Assembly: GCA_040437565.1 (NCBI GenBank)
Contig: JBDOQK010000037.1
Location: forward strand, 248,001 to 312,000
Direction: 5' to 3'
Length of the DNA: 64,000 bases
Source of the DNA: Albugo candida
Taxonomy: Eukaryota > Oomycota > Peronosporomycetes > Albuginales
This document shows, in pieces, positions 34,832-47,500 of this stretch. The notes below the pieces were generated by a model, which searched no databases, was not told where the DNA came from, and saw nothing but the letters and a program-made list of their open reading frames with translations. The position numbers and the translations under genes were made by a program. Numbering within the stretch: position 1 is the stretch's first letter; every line of letters begins with the position of its first letter.

Positions 34832-34915
34832 CTTAAAGGTGCGAGTCGGATTAAAGCCAATTAAATTGTGTTCTGAGGAGTTTGAACCAATAATTGCCGA
34901 CAACTTTCGATCGTA
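34832..34915. promoter_or_regulatory. Bidirectional promoter interval PPP4R3/SNF5
   Basis: 84 bp lie between the start codons of PPP4R3 (minus strand, 34831) and the SNF5-like gene (plus strand, 34916). The interval is too short to hold the missing EVH1 exon of PPP4R3 and must carry both 5' UTRs. Confidence 0.45.
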
Positions 34916-36960
34916 ATGACATCGCGAGAATTTGCACATCTTCAGCCTGTACGCACGCAAAAATGTATCATATTGAGCACAAATGAATCGATTTGGATAG
35001 GATAATTCGGAAATAGAGAGATCTGTTCTTGCGCAAGAGGTAATGTGACCGAGCGCATCGATCTGTTAGCAACTTGCGACTTTAGGTTGAAACATTACGC
35101 AATCGACTGGGTCTGCGTCAGGTCGATGTTTCCAAGGAATGTGGAGTCAACGCAAGTATGCTTTCTCAATGGATGCTCGGTAGATACAAAGGGAACGTCG
35201 CACGAGTAAGGAAGCGGACATTGAAGCGACAGTGATCTCAAATTGCGCTCTTAATGCGAGTAGATCAATGGCCTCATGGAATCGTGGCTGATACGACGAC
35301 GAGGCGGAAAACCGATGGATAAAAGCTTTACAAGTGCGTGCAATATCTCTACATCAAGTCTTGAGATTATTTGACTTTGTTTGGTGGCAGATGCTTCTAT
35401 AAAGCTCAAGCGGATTAGCGGAGATGGAATTCATGCGCGAAGGTGAGTTCCAACTACATGATAGCTCATCACTTTTCAATGTGTTGACAATAGGAAACGA
35501 AGCTTTCTCTTTGCCCAAAGAAATTTGTATCAGTACCCAAAGGCAAGCTTTTCGAAATGCAAAAGGATTTTTATTTGTCACTCGTTGCGAACAAACAGAT
35601 TCCGGCTCAAGACTGCTACCTGATTCCGATACGTTTGGACGTCGATGTAGATGGATACCGCTATATCGACTCATTCTCGTGGAACTTGTGAGCTCATAAT
35701 GTGTACCACAATGACATTGCGCTGATCGATGTTATTGCTTTTGTCAAAGATACGAGTCGGATTTTACATTCCAAACCTTTGCAGCTGCCATTGTCCGTGA
35801 TTTAGACCTTCCGGAATGCTTTTATAAAGAAATTGCCGACTCGATCGCTTCTCAAGTGGAAATAGCCAAACGAACGATCCCATGGCATCAGAGTGTCGTC
35901 ACAGAGAGTCTGCATCCAATTTATATAAATCTTCGCATCAAAGACACAATATTAATCGATCGCTTTGAGGTTTGTCCATTGATATTCGCGCTGTTGAATC
36001 TCATTTGCGTCGTACAAGTAGTGGGATCTCAGCATTGAAAAGAATGATCCAGAGTATTTCGCACAAGTGATGTGTGATGAAATGGTTTGTGTCAATTTGT
36101 ATGTTGATTGTCGTGCTCAGTCATACTTATCAGGGCTTGAGTGGTGAATTTGAAGCACAAATAGCGCTGTCGATACGTGAGCAACTTCGAGACTACTCAC
36201 GTGTACTCAAACCTTTGCACATTTGGAACCGTATCATCTCATAATGTTGATCGTAGATTATCCGTGAAGGACTTCGTGAACGCGTCACAAGACTGCCATC
36301 TGTTGCCTCAGGGTTCCGAGATCGTAACGATGCTTCTCGTTGGGAGCCACAGGTCAAATACATTCACGCCGATGATATCCCTCAGCTGGAACGGGAAGAT
36401 TTCAAACGGATGCGACCTCATTCACATAGCACATCTGTCTGTGCTGCAGCAGCTATCAAGCCCAATCGTCCACCAAAACCTGTCAATACCTTTCTCATGT
36501 TTTGTCGGTACGTTTACATACTACAATTTCTATGACTGATCATCGGATGCTGTAAAGTGAGCGAAGAAAGAAAATCATGGAAGCGAATCCAAACATTAGT
36601 GCGAAAGACGCATCCAAAATTCTCGGTGAGATTTGGCAAAAGCTATCGGAGCAAGATCGAGCCAAGTATCAGCCGATGACGGATTCAGAAAATGAGAGGC
36701 GACTGAATGAGTGGCGATTGAAAGAGAACCTTCCACTTTTGAGGAGTACTCGTGTGCGGGCTGTTCCTTCGGCAATGGAGCAAGAAACCTTGTTGGCGAA
36801 CTCCAAAGCAAATTCTATTGATTCCGAGGCAATCGAAGCGGAAGATAAAGAGGAAGGAGATGAGGATGAAGAAGATGAGGAAGAAGAGGATGAAGATGAT
36901 GTTGTTGAAAGTAACCAGTCAGTCGATGGCTTGAATCTCGATCCCGAAGACGATATGTAG
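34916..36960 (+). CDS. SNF5: SNF5/SMARCB1 chromatin-remodelling subunit with N-terminal HTH and C-terminal HMG box
   Basis: Eleven exons: 34916-34948, 35001-35039, 35086-35205, 35264-35333, 35391-35442, 35494-35687, 35750-35969, 36022-36084, 36134-36202, 36257-36507, 36558-36960. The N-terminus holds a helix-turn-helix-like stretch (RLGLRQVDVSKECGVNASML, SQWMLGRYKGN). Both SNF5 repeats follow (PIRLDVDVDGYRYIDSFSWN; LRIKDTILIDRFEWDLSIEK; GLSGEFEAQIALSIREQLR). After a spacer comes an HMG box (PKPVNTFLMFCRERRKKIME, SKILGEIWQKLSEQDRAKYQ) and an acidic tail. SNF5 is a core SWI/SNF subunit. Exons 5 and 6 do not join in frame by the obvious 51-nt intron 35443-35493; all other joins do. The total is about 504 residues. 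Confidence 0.85.
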
Positions 36961-36966
36961 ACCGAA

Positions 36967-37456
36967 TTAAGGCGGTGTTCGCCACTCCGACTGATAATAA
37001 TGAGCCTCAAGCTCAAATAAAGCGGAAGAGACATCTGATTTCAAGTGCCGTATTTGTGTATTCACTTCATCCCTCCTAATCAATCACGAAATTGAATTTG
37101 GGATTCCTCTCAATTTGCGCATTTTCACTCACCGTTTGGAGTATTCATCGATCCTTGAGTCTATGGTTTGATTCATACCCTCAAAGTCTCCCAATGCGAC
37201 TGCCATTTTAATTTCTGCTACCAATTTAAGAAGCGATTCAGTCGCTTGTACCTATACGTAAAGCGATGTATCAGACGTGCATTCCTTGTAATGTTTGCAA
37301 TAGCCATACGATTGTTGTTGCATGAATATGGTTTTGGAAGCATTCACGAGTTGTATTTGTTTTGTCTCGAATTTGAGAGGTTCGTATTATTTCTTTAAAG
37401 TTCTCAACGATTTTCTCGACATTATTATCCAAACGCTGCCGATATTCTTCTGCCAT
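36967..37456 (-). CDS. MED22: Mediator subunit 22 (MED22/Surf5)
   Basis: Three exons (37310-37456, 37133-37251, 36967-37075; introns 58 and 57 nt) give 124 residues. The order EYRQRLDNNVEKIVENFKEI, VQATESLLKLVAEIKMAV, then SSALFELEAHYYQSEW follows MED22 from end to end. That family has a matching RL-D-x-I-x-NF-EI helix, an ESLLKLV helix and a YELE-x-EYY ending. MED22 is in the Mediator head module. Its stop lies only 6 bp from the stop of the convergent SNF5-like gene. The ATG at 37456 lacks the usual ten or so residues before the first helix, so a short upstream exon is possible but not seen. Confidence 0.85.
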
Positions 37457-37608
37457 GCGGATCCACTTGATTGGTGTATGGACATTATGTCGGGTATTTT
37501 GGGTTTCTTACCATTAAATTGGGATTTCGAATCATATTTTTACTGATACGAAACCAATTTCTCCCTTTTGAGACCATTCCGATCCGTTTGTGCGTGTAAG
37601 AAGAAGCT
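37457..37608. promoter_or_regulatory. Bidirectional promoter interval MED22 / V-ATPase c
   Basis: 152 bp between the divergent start codons of MED22 (37456) and the first V-ATPase subunit c copy (37609). No defined element assigned. Confidence 0.4.
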
Positions 37609-38018
37609 ATGAGTTCAGCGATTGTTGCAAACATCTGCCCGCCGTCGGCCTCTTTTTTCGGATTTATGGGTGTGGCTGCTGCACTCGTCTTTGCAAGTAC
37701 GCCTTCTCCTCCTTTTCCCTCGTGACAGTAGACACGATCTTACTTTCTTGTATTCGTTCAGACTTGGGTGCTGCGTATGGAACAGCGAAATCNNNNNNNN
37801 NNNNNNNNNNNNNNNNNNNNNNNNNNNNNNNNNNNNNNNNNNNNNNNNNNNNNNNNNNNNNNNNNNNNNNNNNNNNNNNNNNNNNNNNNNNNGTGGGACA
37901 GCAAGAAAAGCTGTTTGTCAACATGATCCTGATCTTGATTTTCGCAGAAGCTTTGGGTCTGTATGGTTTGATCGTGGCCCTTATCTTGTCACAGAAGAAG
38001 AGTGAATGCCCATCGTAG
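37609..38018 (+). CDS. VMA3: V-ATPase 16-kDa proteolipid subunit c, copy 1 (middle lost in gap)
   Basis: Exon 37609-37696, a 65-nt intron (37697-37761) and an exon from 37762 into the N gap 37793-37892; coding resumes at 37893 and ends at TAG 38018. The first part reads [24 protein letters not shown] and the last part [28 protein letters not shown]. These are the first and fourth membrane helices of subunit c, and the fourth includes the essential glutamate in [11 protein letters not shown]. About 85 residues (helices 2 and 3) must lie in the gap. The c-ring translocates protons in vacuolar and endosomal membranes. An almost identical copy lies tail-to-tail at 38427-38836. Confidence 0.93.
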
Positions 38019-38426
38019 ATAAAACTTTCTCTTATCCCATGGCTTGTACCACATTCACTGGTTTTAAGCAGTCACGCCGTAGCTTACAATAATTCATTTA
38101 ATCGATGCTTGCAACTTATTCGATTTTCTTATATGTGCTCTGCTTCGAAAAGAATTCTTCGTCGACGATTCGATGCAGCACGTAATAGTTGACAACCTAA
38201 ATGTTGCAAGGAATGAAACATACGATCTCTTACTGGTTGAATACCAAAAAAGGGTAAAGTACCGCTTTAAACGAATGCGGCAATCCGTTCAGTTTACGAC
38301 AGTATAACGTTTGTCATGCATTTAGTACGTCCGAGTAGCAAGTGTCATCGTACAAAACGGGGTATCGATCGTATCAATCGAGTGTTATTATTGATCGTTA
38401 CTAAATGCAATATCAAAGAGTTTTAT
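38019..38426. other. 408-bp spacer between the inverted V-ATPase c copies
   Basis: The spacer holds both 3' UTRs. Similarity between the two genes extends only about 10 bases past each stop (TAGATAAAACT) and then ends. No gene or repeat was recognised in the spacer itself. Confidence 0.7.
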
Positions 38427-38836
38427 CTACGATGGGCATTCACTCTTCTTCTGTGACAAGATAAGGGCCACGATCAAACCATACAGACCCAAAGCTTCTG
38501 CGAAAATCAAGATCAGGATCATGTTGACAAACAGCTTTTCTTGCTGTCCCACNNNNNNNNNNNNNNNNNNNNNNNNNNNNNNNNNNNNNNNNNNNNNNNN
38601 NNNNNNNNNNNNNNNNNNNNNNNNNNNNNNNNNNNNNNNNNNNNNNNNNNNNGATTTCGCTGTTCCATACGCAGCACCCAAGTCTGAACGAATACAAGAA
38701 AGTAAGATCGTGTCTACTGTCACGAGGGAAAAGGAGGAGAAGGCGTACTTGCAAAGACGAGTGCAGCAGCCACACCCATAAATCCGAAAAAAGAGGCCGA
38801 CGGCGGGCAAATGTTTGCAACAATCGCTGAACTCAT
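38427..38836 (-). CDS. VMA3: V-ATPase 16-kDa proteolipid subunit c, copy 2 (inverted, middle lost in gap)
   Basis: Mirror image of the gene at 37609-38018: ATG 38836, first exon to 38749, the same 65-nt intron, an exon into the gap 38553-38652, and coding from 38552 down to the stop at 38427. Over all visible coding and intron sequence the two copies differ at one site (ATC against ATT in the ninth codon, silent). The sequences upstream of the two ATGs are unrelated, so the copies have different promoters. The identical intron argues for a very recent duplication or ongoing gene conversion rather than selection on the protein. Both gaps start and end at the same codons, as expected if an assembler could not resolve identical cores. 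Confidence 0.9.
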
Positions 38837-39072
38837 CGTTCGAATATTATGTCACGTCAAAACTGTTATATATTCCTTTCTCAGCGGAAGATATCAGCAA
38901 AATGCGTGCGTTTAGCGACTTGTTCCGTTAAAAGCAAAATTCCGAGTACAAATGGCTCCACCCAAACGACGTTGGTTTAATTACAATATTAGCTCTTCTT
39001 CTGGTTAAATAACAAATGTAATCTTATCGCGCAAACCTGAATAGAGAATGTAATCGGATCAAATTTGATGAA

Positions 39073-40735
<1,663 letters not shown>

Positions 40736-40886
40736 ATTTCTTAGCGTTTAGTTTTTTGGATCTTCACTGGATCAAAAATGGAGTATCTTTTTGTAAAAAT
40801 TAGGTTATGTTATGCTATTTTTGATATGCATCTTATGCATAAAAAGTAATGAGCGATTGATGCACTCGCCAAGATATGCTAAATCC

Positions 40887-42340
40887 TCATTCATATGGCG
40901 CTTCATGATTGCGCTCGAGTGATGAGCCACCGATACGCGAGAACTTTGCTTTAAGGCAATCATCTTTGTGACGGCATTCTGTGAATGTGATCTTGTGACG
41001 TTCAAAGAATCGATACCCAAAGCTCCAATGTGATTTTGGCCAAGATCTCAATAGATTAAAATCTTCTCCTAGCAATGTGATTACGCTTTGAATGTCTTTT
41101 TTGAACTCAACTAAGATTTGGTGCTTTTTTATCGACTTCATCGTCTTTTTGATTTCTTTGTATCGTTCGGTCGGGACGTAGATATCCGCGGATGAAATAT
41201 CAAACACTACATGATTTTCATGCATGCTGGGACCTTGATTTACACTCAGATTCAAAAACGACCCAATTGGATCCGACCCAATGGAATCCTTTTTTGATTC
41301 AGACAAGTCAAAATAAGGTTCGTTCATACGAAATTCCGAATCCATATCAGAATCTCTCTCGAATATGTCAAGTGCTGGACTCTCACGAGACGACANNNNN
41401 NNNNNNNNNNNNNNNNNNNNNNNNNNNNNNNNNNNNNNNNNNNNNNNNNNNNNNNNNNNNNNNNNNNNNNNNNNNNNNNNNNNNNNNNNNNNNNNTTTGG
41501 CCAAGATCTCAATAGATTAAAATCTTCTCCTAGCAATGTGATTACGCTTTGAATGTCTTTTTTGAACTCAACTAAGATTTGGTGCTTTTTTATCGACTTC
41601 ATCGTCTTTTTGATTTCTTTGTATCGTTCGGTCGGGACGTAGATATCCGCGGATGAAATATCAAACACTACATGATTTTCATGCATGCTGGGACCTTGAT
41701 TTACACTCAGATTCAAAAACGACCCAATTGGATCCGACCCAATGGAATCCTTTTTTGATTCAGACAAGTCAAAATAAGGTTCGTTCATACGAAATTCCGA
41801 ATCCATATCAGAATCTCTCTCGAATATGTCAAGTGCTGGACTCTCACGAGACGACAAATCCAATTCGACGTATTTGTAATTGCGCGCGAACTCCCATGTG
41901 AAGATTCCAACAACGTTCCTTTTGTCGTACAAACCGATGGTATTCTCACTTATCAAGTTTATTTTGCATGTAATCGGAAAGCTAACAGCGGGTGAAATTG
42001 CAGCAACTTTTTTGCTTGATGGTGGAATGCTGTGAATATAATATGTTTCGGCTGAGGCGCTTCCACTGTTGTATCCCGCACCACAGCTTTCATAGCAATG
42101 CGTTATTGTCGTGCTGATCACCCATGACATCGCTCGTGCTGAAGATTCCGGGGATTTCTTTTCATCTTTCTTCATTTTCGCTATGAATAAAGTCCTCTTC
42201 GAATACGGCCATAACGTATATTTTGTTTCCCGCCGCAAATTGATACGTGTCGGACTCACATCAGATATGATTCCAAATACGCAGAATGAAATCACCAGAA
42301 GAACAAGCGGACTAACTTTGAGCAAGATTGAGAAAGGCAT
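40887..42340 (-). CDS. Putative secreted or membrane-anchored protein, about 330 residues
   Basis: ATG 42340 opens a frame that runs to the gap at 41495. The rest (to 40887) lies beyond the duplicated segment 41035-41395/41496-41856; without the duplication it is one exon of 330 codons. The N-terminus has a strong hydrophobic stretch (ILLKVSPLVLLVISFCVFGI) fit for a signal peptide or a type II anchor. The remainder is polar, with scattered cysteines (CYESCGAGYN, CRHKDDC) and no further membrane helix. I do not recognise a family and see no RXLR or other classical effector motif after the hydrophobic stretch. In a pathogenic oomycete such a protein would be a candidate secreted protein, but that is only inference. 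Confidence 0.6.
41035..41856. repeat. 361-bp direct duplication flanking a 100-N gap (assembly)
   Basis: 41035-41395 and 41496-41856 read the same around the gap 41396-41495 and lie inside the putative secreted-protein gene. This is the same pattern as at the other gaps. Confidence 0.88.
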
Positions 42341-42524
42341 TTCTAAAAATGAGTTTGGCCACTAAATCCACTAACTTGATATCCGACTCTTTTTTCGCAA
42401 TCAGACGAAACATTTCCATTCTCAGCATAGACTGCTGTAAATGGTGGTATTAAGAGCGATACCTATAGAGCCAATTAATTGTATGGGTACCGTACTTGTG
42501 CCACCATACACGATAATGGCGCGA

Positions 42525-44380
42525 CTATACAATCTCATTATACTTTTTCTCTAAGAACTTTTGTATCGAATAGAAATAAGCTTTTACAGCATTGCCACCA
42601 AAGTATCGGCCGTCGAGGGCTCGTTTGGCTCGTAATGCACCAGCTTCATCTTCATATTGTACAAAAATACGAACTTGACCGCTCATTTCATGAATAACCA
42701 CTTGTCGAAGGTCGCCGTACTTGGAACACTCTGAATCCACCTCATCTCGCAGATCGTCATCCACATCGCCTGCTTTGACTAAATTCAATAGACAGAGGCA
42801 AGTTTGCTCCTCTTTTTCCTCTAATTCCAGAATTGGTTCGATCATTGTACGCCTCGGTTTTGCATCGCTCAGTGAGTGTATACCATTGACTACTTTATCG
42901 TTGCTGACATTGAGGTTGAAGATTAAGGCTCCCGCACTGGCTTTGCCCACTTTCAGAGCCTGACCAGCCAATTCAAACCCATTCATGTGCTGAATTGCGT
43001 TGATAGCACACGTTTCGTCACCAAATTCGATAAAACCAAAGCCACGATGCAAGCCAGATTCTGATGATGATACCGCAGTCATCACACAATGCTTGATTTC
43101 GCCAAATGGCGCAAAAATGCTCTGACCGTACTGATGAGCCCGTATTTCCTTTGATTTATAATGAACTCACCTCAACATGACGACTATTTAGCTCTGTTCG
43201 CACACCCCCAATGTATACGCATTTGGTTGGAACACTGCATAAAGACTTTATCAGTCAGAGGATTGGATGTCTGGGATGATAAAGGTACTTTTTAATGGCT
43301 TCTCTACCAATGTGTAGTGCTGCTTCCGAATCCTTGGGATTTTGGTTGCCACGATGAGGACGACCGACCTATGATACGCTCGATTACGACACGAATCTCT
43401 TTCACAAGACATGGACGTACTTTAATTGTCCGATTGGCCAATATACTCCCATTCAAAACCTGAACGGCGCTCTCTGCAGCTAAGACATCGTCAAACTCTA
43501 GAAAGCAGAATCCTTTCGATCGACCGGTCCTTTTAGAGTAAATTGTAAGCTGACTGCTTCGAAATGACTCCCATGTTGTAGATACATACCCTGGTTCCAT
43601 TGACAGATCAATCGAGTGAATGGCTCCGAATGGCGCAAAGAAATTGCGAATATCATTTTCCTTGAGCTCATAGTACAGATTACCAACGTATAATCGCTTG
43701 GCAAACTCTATCGGAGTCAAAGAAGTACTGGGTAAGCTTTGTGAAAGCAGATTGGCTTGAGCAAGTGCTCGAGCTTTTGCAATTTCAGGATCCAGCGCGG
43801 TCTATCAAATAGAAGAGTAGTAAACCCACTAAACAAAACAAATAGAAACAGATAGAACACGAGACAGAAACAAAAAAAGGATCTCAATAAACGTTTGATA
43901 TCAGAGCATTTCATGCAAAAGAGTACGATGAAACAATTTGGATGGATTTCACAGCCGCGTAAACCATCCAATCCTTGTTTCAATTTTGATACTAGAGCCA
44001 TACTTTTGGCGTGTTGTAGCATACCTTTGTAATAGAACGTCTTGATGGACTGGTCCAATTCTTCTCTTGCACGACAGACGAAAGCTTCTTAACTATGTCG
44101 TTGAGTACTTCTACAGCCAAATCACGTTGTCAGCTGTGTCTTTATTGCGGGTCTATGGATTACTCTTTCCGGATGACGTCACTGGTCCATCGCTTTTTGT
44201 ACTATCTATCAATTCCTGTGAGGTTGCAGACAGCGCAGAGACGACTCCGGTGTCTGACTCCCAGCGAGATCGCCGCGGTCGTTTGGTCGAAGTCTTATGT
44301 GGAGGTTCTTCTTTGTAAAGACATTTCTTTACGCATGTTGATTGCTTGATTTGCTGGTGGTCTTGCACTGAATCAACCAT
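42525..44380 (-). CDS. PUF60: PUF60-like splicing factor (two RRMs and a UHM)
   Basis: Seven exons (44164-44380, 44025-44110, 43590-43801, 43421-43529, 43289-43368, 43171-43234, 42525-43121) give 454 residues. One intron (43802-44024) is 223 nt, far longer than the 49-60 nt of the others. RRM1 has RLYVGNLYYEL and KGFCFLEF. RRM2 has CVYIGGVRTEL and RGFGFIEF. The C-terminal UHM has the R-x-F loop in GRYFGGNAVKAYFY. The N-terminus has the basic KRPRRSRWE motif. This is the PUF60/half-pint layout: a U2AF65-like factor that binds poly-U tracts and ULM-containing splicing proteins such as SF3B1. All joins keep frame with canonical splice sites. Confidence 0.9.
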
Positions 44381-44540
44381 AGCAAAGAAATTGGAGCGTA
44401 TTCGAAATGTAAGAATTCGAATTGAATGTGAAACGCTACTATTGGTAGAAAATTATATTACATGTTATTGGAGACAATTCGACATTTATATCCAATTAAT
44501 ACCGTTATATGGGTAGGGCTCTAATAAGTGCGCGCGCTAT

Positions 44541-47500
44541 TTACCATGTTTCCGACAAGTCGGAGTCCGCTTCCACATTCCAGACGCGATCCATTGGGTA
44601 CGCACTTGTGGGCGAATCGATAGAGTCTTGCCTCATCATACGCGTTCGTATGGCCTCTACAGAGTCTCGCGACTCAATTCCGTGTGCCATTACGAAAAGA
44701 TCCAAATTAGAGCGCGAAGAAGTAAGTTGACGATCATCATTCCTTCGAAAATCTTGGTCAAAGTTCAGTGTTTCTGTACGAAGATTGTAGCTCGATCTCG
44801 ATATTCCTGTGCTTAGTTTCCTCTCTCCTTCCTCCCGTAAAAGCTCTTCTGTGTTCAATAGGAGCGCTCCCGAATCTGTGCTCGCTCTTCGGAATAATTG
44901 TACGGGTGCGATATCGGCGATGGCTCCACCAGCAGCCTCGAAACAGGTCTTACAATGCCGTACAGCCGTCATAATGCCTCCCTCTGGAATGGCTTTGCGC
45001 AAAGAGGAGCATTTTCCGCAAAGCCATTTCCCACAGCGATGACAGCCATGAGGACGTCTAAAGAGCTTGAATGATATTTTACAATCTTCACAATGCGATA
45101 CAGAGCTCTTGTGGGTTTTCTTCAGCTTACATGCCAGTGTGCTAAAGTTTTGAGATAGGGTTTGGATACTATCCACCGCTTTCGACAGAACTTGCTTCCA
45201 TTGATCTCGATCTTCTAGTTTGGTAGCGCTAAAATGAAGCTCGCGTGTCGAATGTGGAGACTTGCTGCTTGGTGACGATGAACGTCCCGATGTCCAAGTG
45301 GCCATATTGGCGTCATGTCCGTACGCTGTGATGAAGAGACCATGATGTCCGACGGAGGAATGGTTCACAGTTTGGCCGTGGGTGTACCGAGCTCGAACAG
45401 ATAACGGGATGATCCATTTCCAAGTGATGCGATGTGATTCCTCAACGTCTCCTGGATAAAAATACCACAATTTGTATGAAGTGTATTCATATACAACGAG
45501 TGCTTTTTGCCATCCTCGATTCCCGCTTCGTTCTTGAAACAAATAGCCAAACACACATCCATCGCCTTTGATAAAAGATGATCCAAAGCCGTATGCGGAT
45601 GAGTATGATGGACGCGTAATTTGCTGAATGATACTTTCCTGGAACACTGGCTGAGTTGGAACTGCTGCTGCAACATCAGCGGCTGCTTTGGCAGCAGCAT
45701 CTGCAACTGAAGAAGAGACTGTAGGACTACGTGATTCGCTCGATCCAGAAGATGCTAAGGGACCTCGAGTGCATGTATCGGGTATGACCGCAATGGGGAT
45801 TGAGATGATACTGAGTGTCGGGTCTTTGGCTGATTTCGTCTCTAATGTGGAAAACAACAATTGCCAGCGCTCATTCTTCCCCATGATGGTCTGAATTCTC
45901 AATTGGCTCCTAGTTTTTGGTTCTGTATAACATATTTTCAATGCCTGCACGACAAGCTTAATATTCGACATGGCGTCCGTCCCGTCCAAAGAAGAAGATG
46001 ATGTCCCATGCACGTTGAAGGCGCGTTCTAAAAGCGGTAGTAGCGTGGCCTTGGGTGATTCTGTGTCCAACAAACGATCAATTACGGGACACTTTCGAGA
46101 TCGTTTGCCTTTGAAATCACCGACAAAGAAGACGAGCATTTTGGTAATCTCTCCAAGTAGTAAGCTCCACATTGGGTACTTTTCGTAGCATTTCAAAAGG
46201 ACTCCAAGAAGATCTGTGCTTACAAACATACGATCCAGCCGACGAGATTCATTCGATACGACAGCGTTCAAAAACTTGACGATACTCCATAGATGGTACC
46301 CAGAAGCCTGGCGGGCTTCCAACAGTATCACTTGCTTTAGAAACACAATCAGCTGATGACCATTCCGTTCCATTCCAGTGATCAGACATTCGCGAAGACG
46401 CCGGTATTCTCTAACACTGTTACGCCAATCGTCTGTACAAAAGACTTCGAGCTCGTTCAGATCCCCTGAAATGACCGCTTCAAGTCGTTCAATCCAAACT
46501 TTCTGTTCCGTCTCTGAAGAAGCTGCAAAATACTCAATGGTCCCGTCTGTGAGACTTTGTTTGTTTTCGAGAGACCCGTGCAATTTATCACTCCAAGACG
46601 CTTTATTCTCGCGATCAACCTGAGACTTGAGCTTGACAATGAATCCAAATGGATGCCAATCACTGCTCTCAACACTTTCGATGTCTTCAAGTGGAAGAAG
46701 TACCTGAAAACCTTTTTGATTGTGCACAAAACCATCACCAATGGATTTCGGAGACGTAGCATCTCTTCCATCCGGTGGAAAGCCATTAAACGCATCCATA
46801 CTTTCTTCACGAGCCCTTACTGATGTCACGCGAACACCCAACATGCAATTGACCTGGACCAAGCATGGCTGGACTTTGTTCAAAAGCTTCTTCTTCTGTA
46901 CAAGCCGGCCTTCATGCACAAGATGCGTTGCACACATGAAGTTTGCACAATCAATCCCAGACGCGAGTGCAGCCGATAGCGATGATGTATTACGAGAGCC
47001 TTTGGTACCGACAGAAGCTTGCTTGATCGCATACGAACTGGTTTGCTGTGCAGCCTCTGCGAATTCCACAGTCTCCGTCAGCTCGAACAAGTGCATGAGA
47101 ATCGTCGCACACGCTGGTCGTGGAACTCCTTCGTACAAAAGCGATAATGAGCGCTTGCCTTCGGGTAGACGGCCATCCGTGTGCTTGTCACCAAATTTGC
47201 CACACCTTCGTTCCATATCGGTCGTTAATGTGCTCCAAAATGCGAGCTCCTTGATCATTTGGTCGAATAGAGACGAGAGGGTGCTTTCTTGATTGGCCAT
47301 ACACAAATGAACAATATGCCGGACTTTACGCGAAGTGTACTTGCGCATTGCCGAATTGGCTGCGTCCCGAGAAGCTCCCGAGATCGACACGTACTCTTCT
47401 TGGCCAGTGATCCGATCGATCGGGATCGTCTTTGCTGAGATCGCTACACCACGAGGTGTGAGATATGGAGCATGAAGCATTTCTCGAAGAAGAAGAAACG

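Noticed and set aside
37622-38823. Alternative frames across the V-ATPase copies giving 127-142 residue proteins
   Set aside because: They read through the intron or out of the conserved frame. The spliced frame gives V-ATPase subunit c helices.
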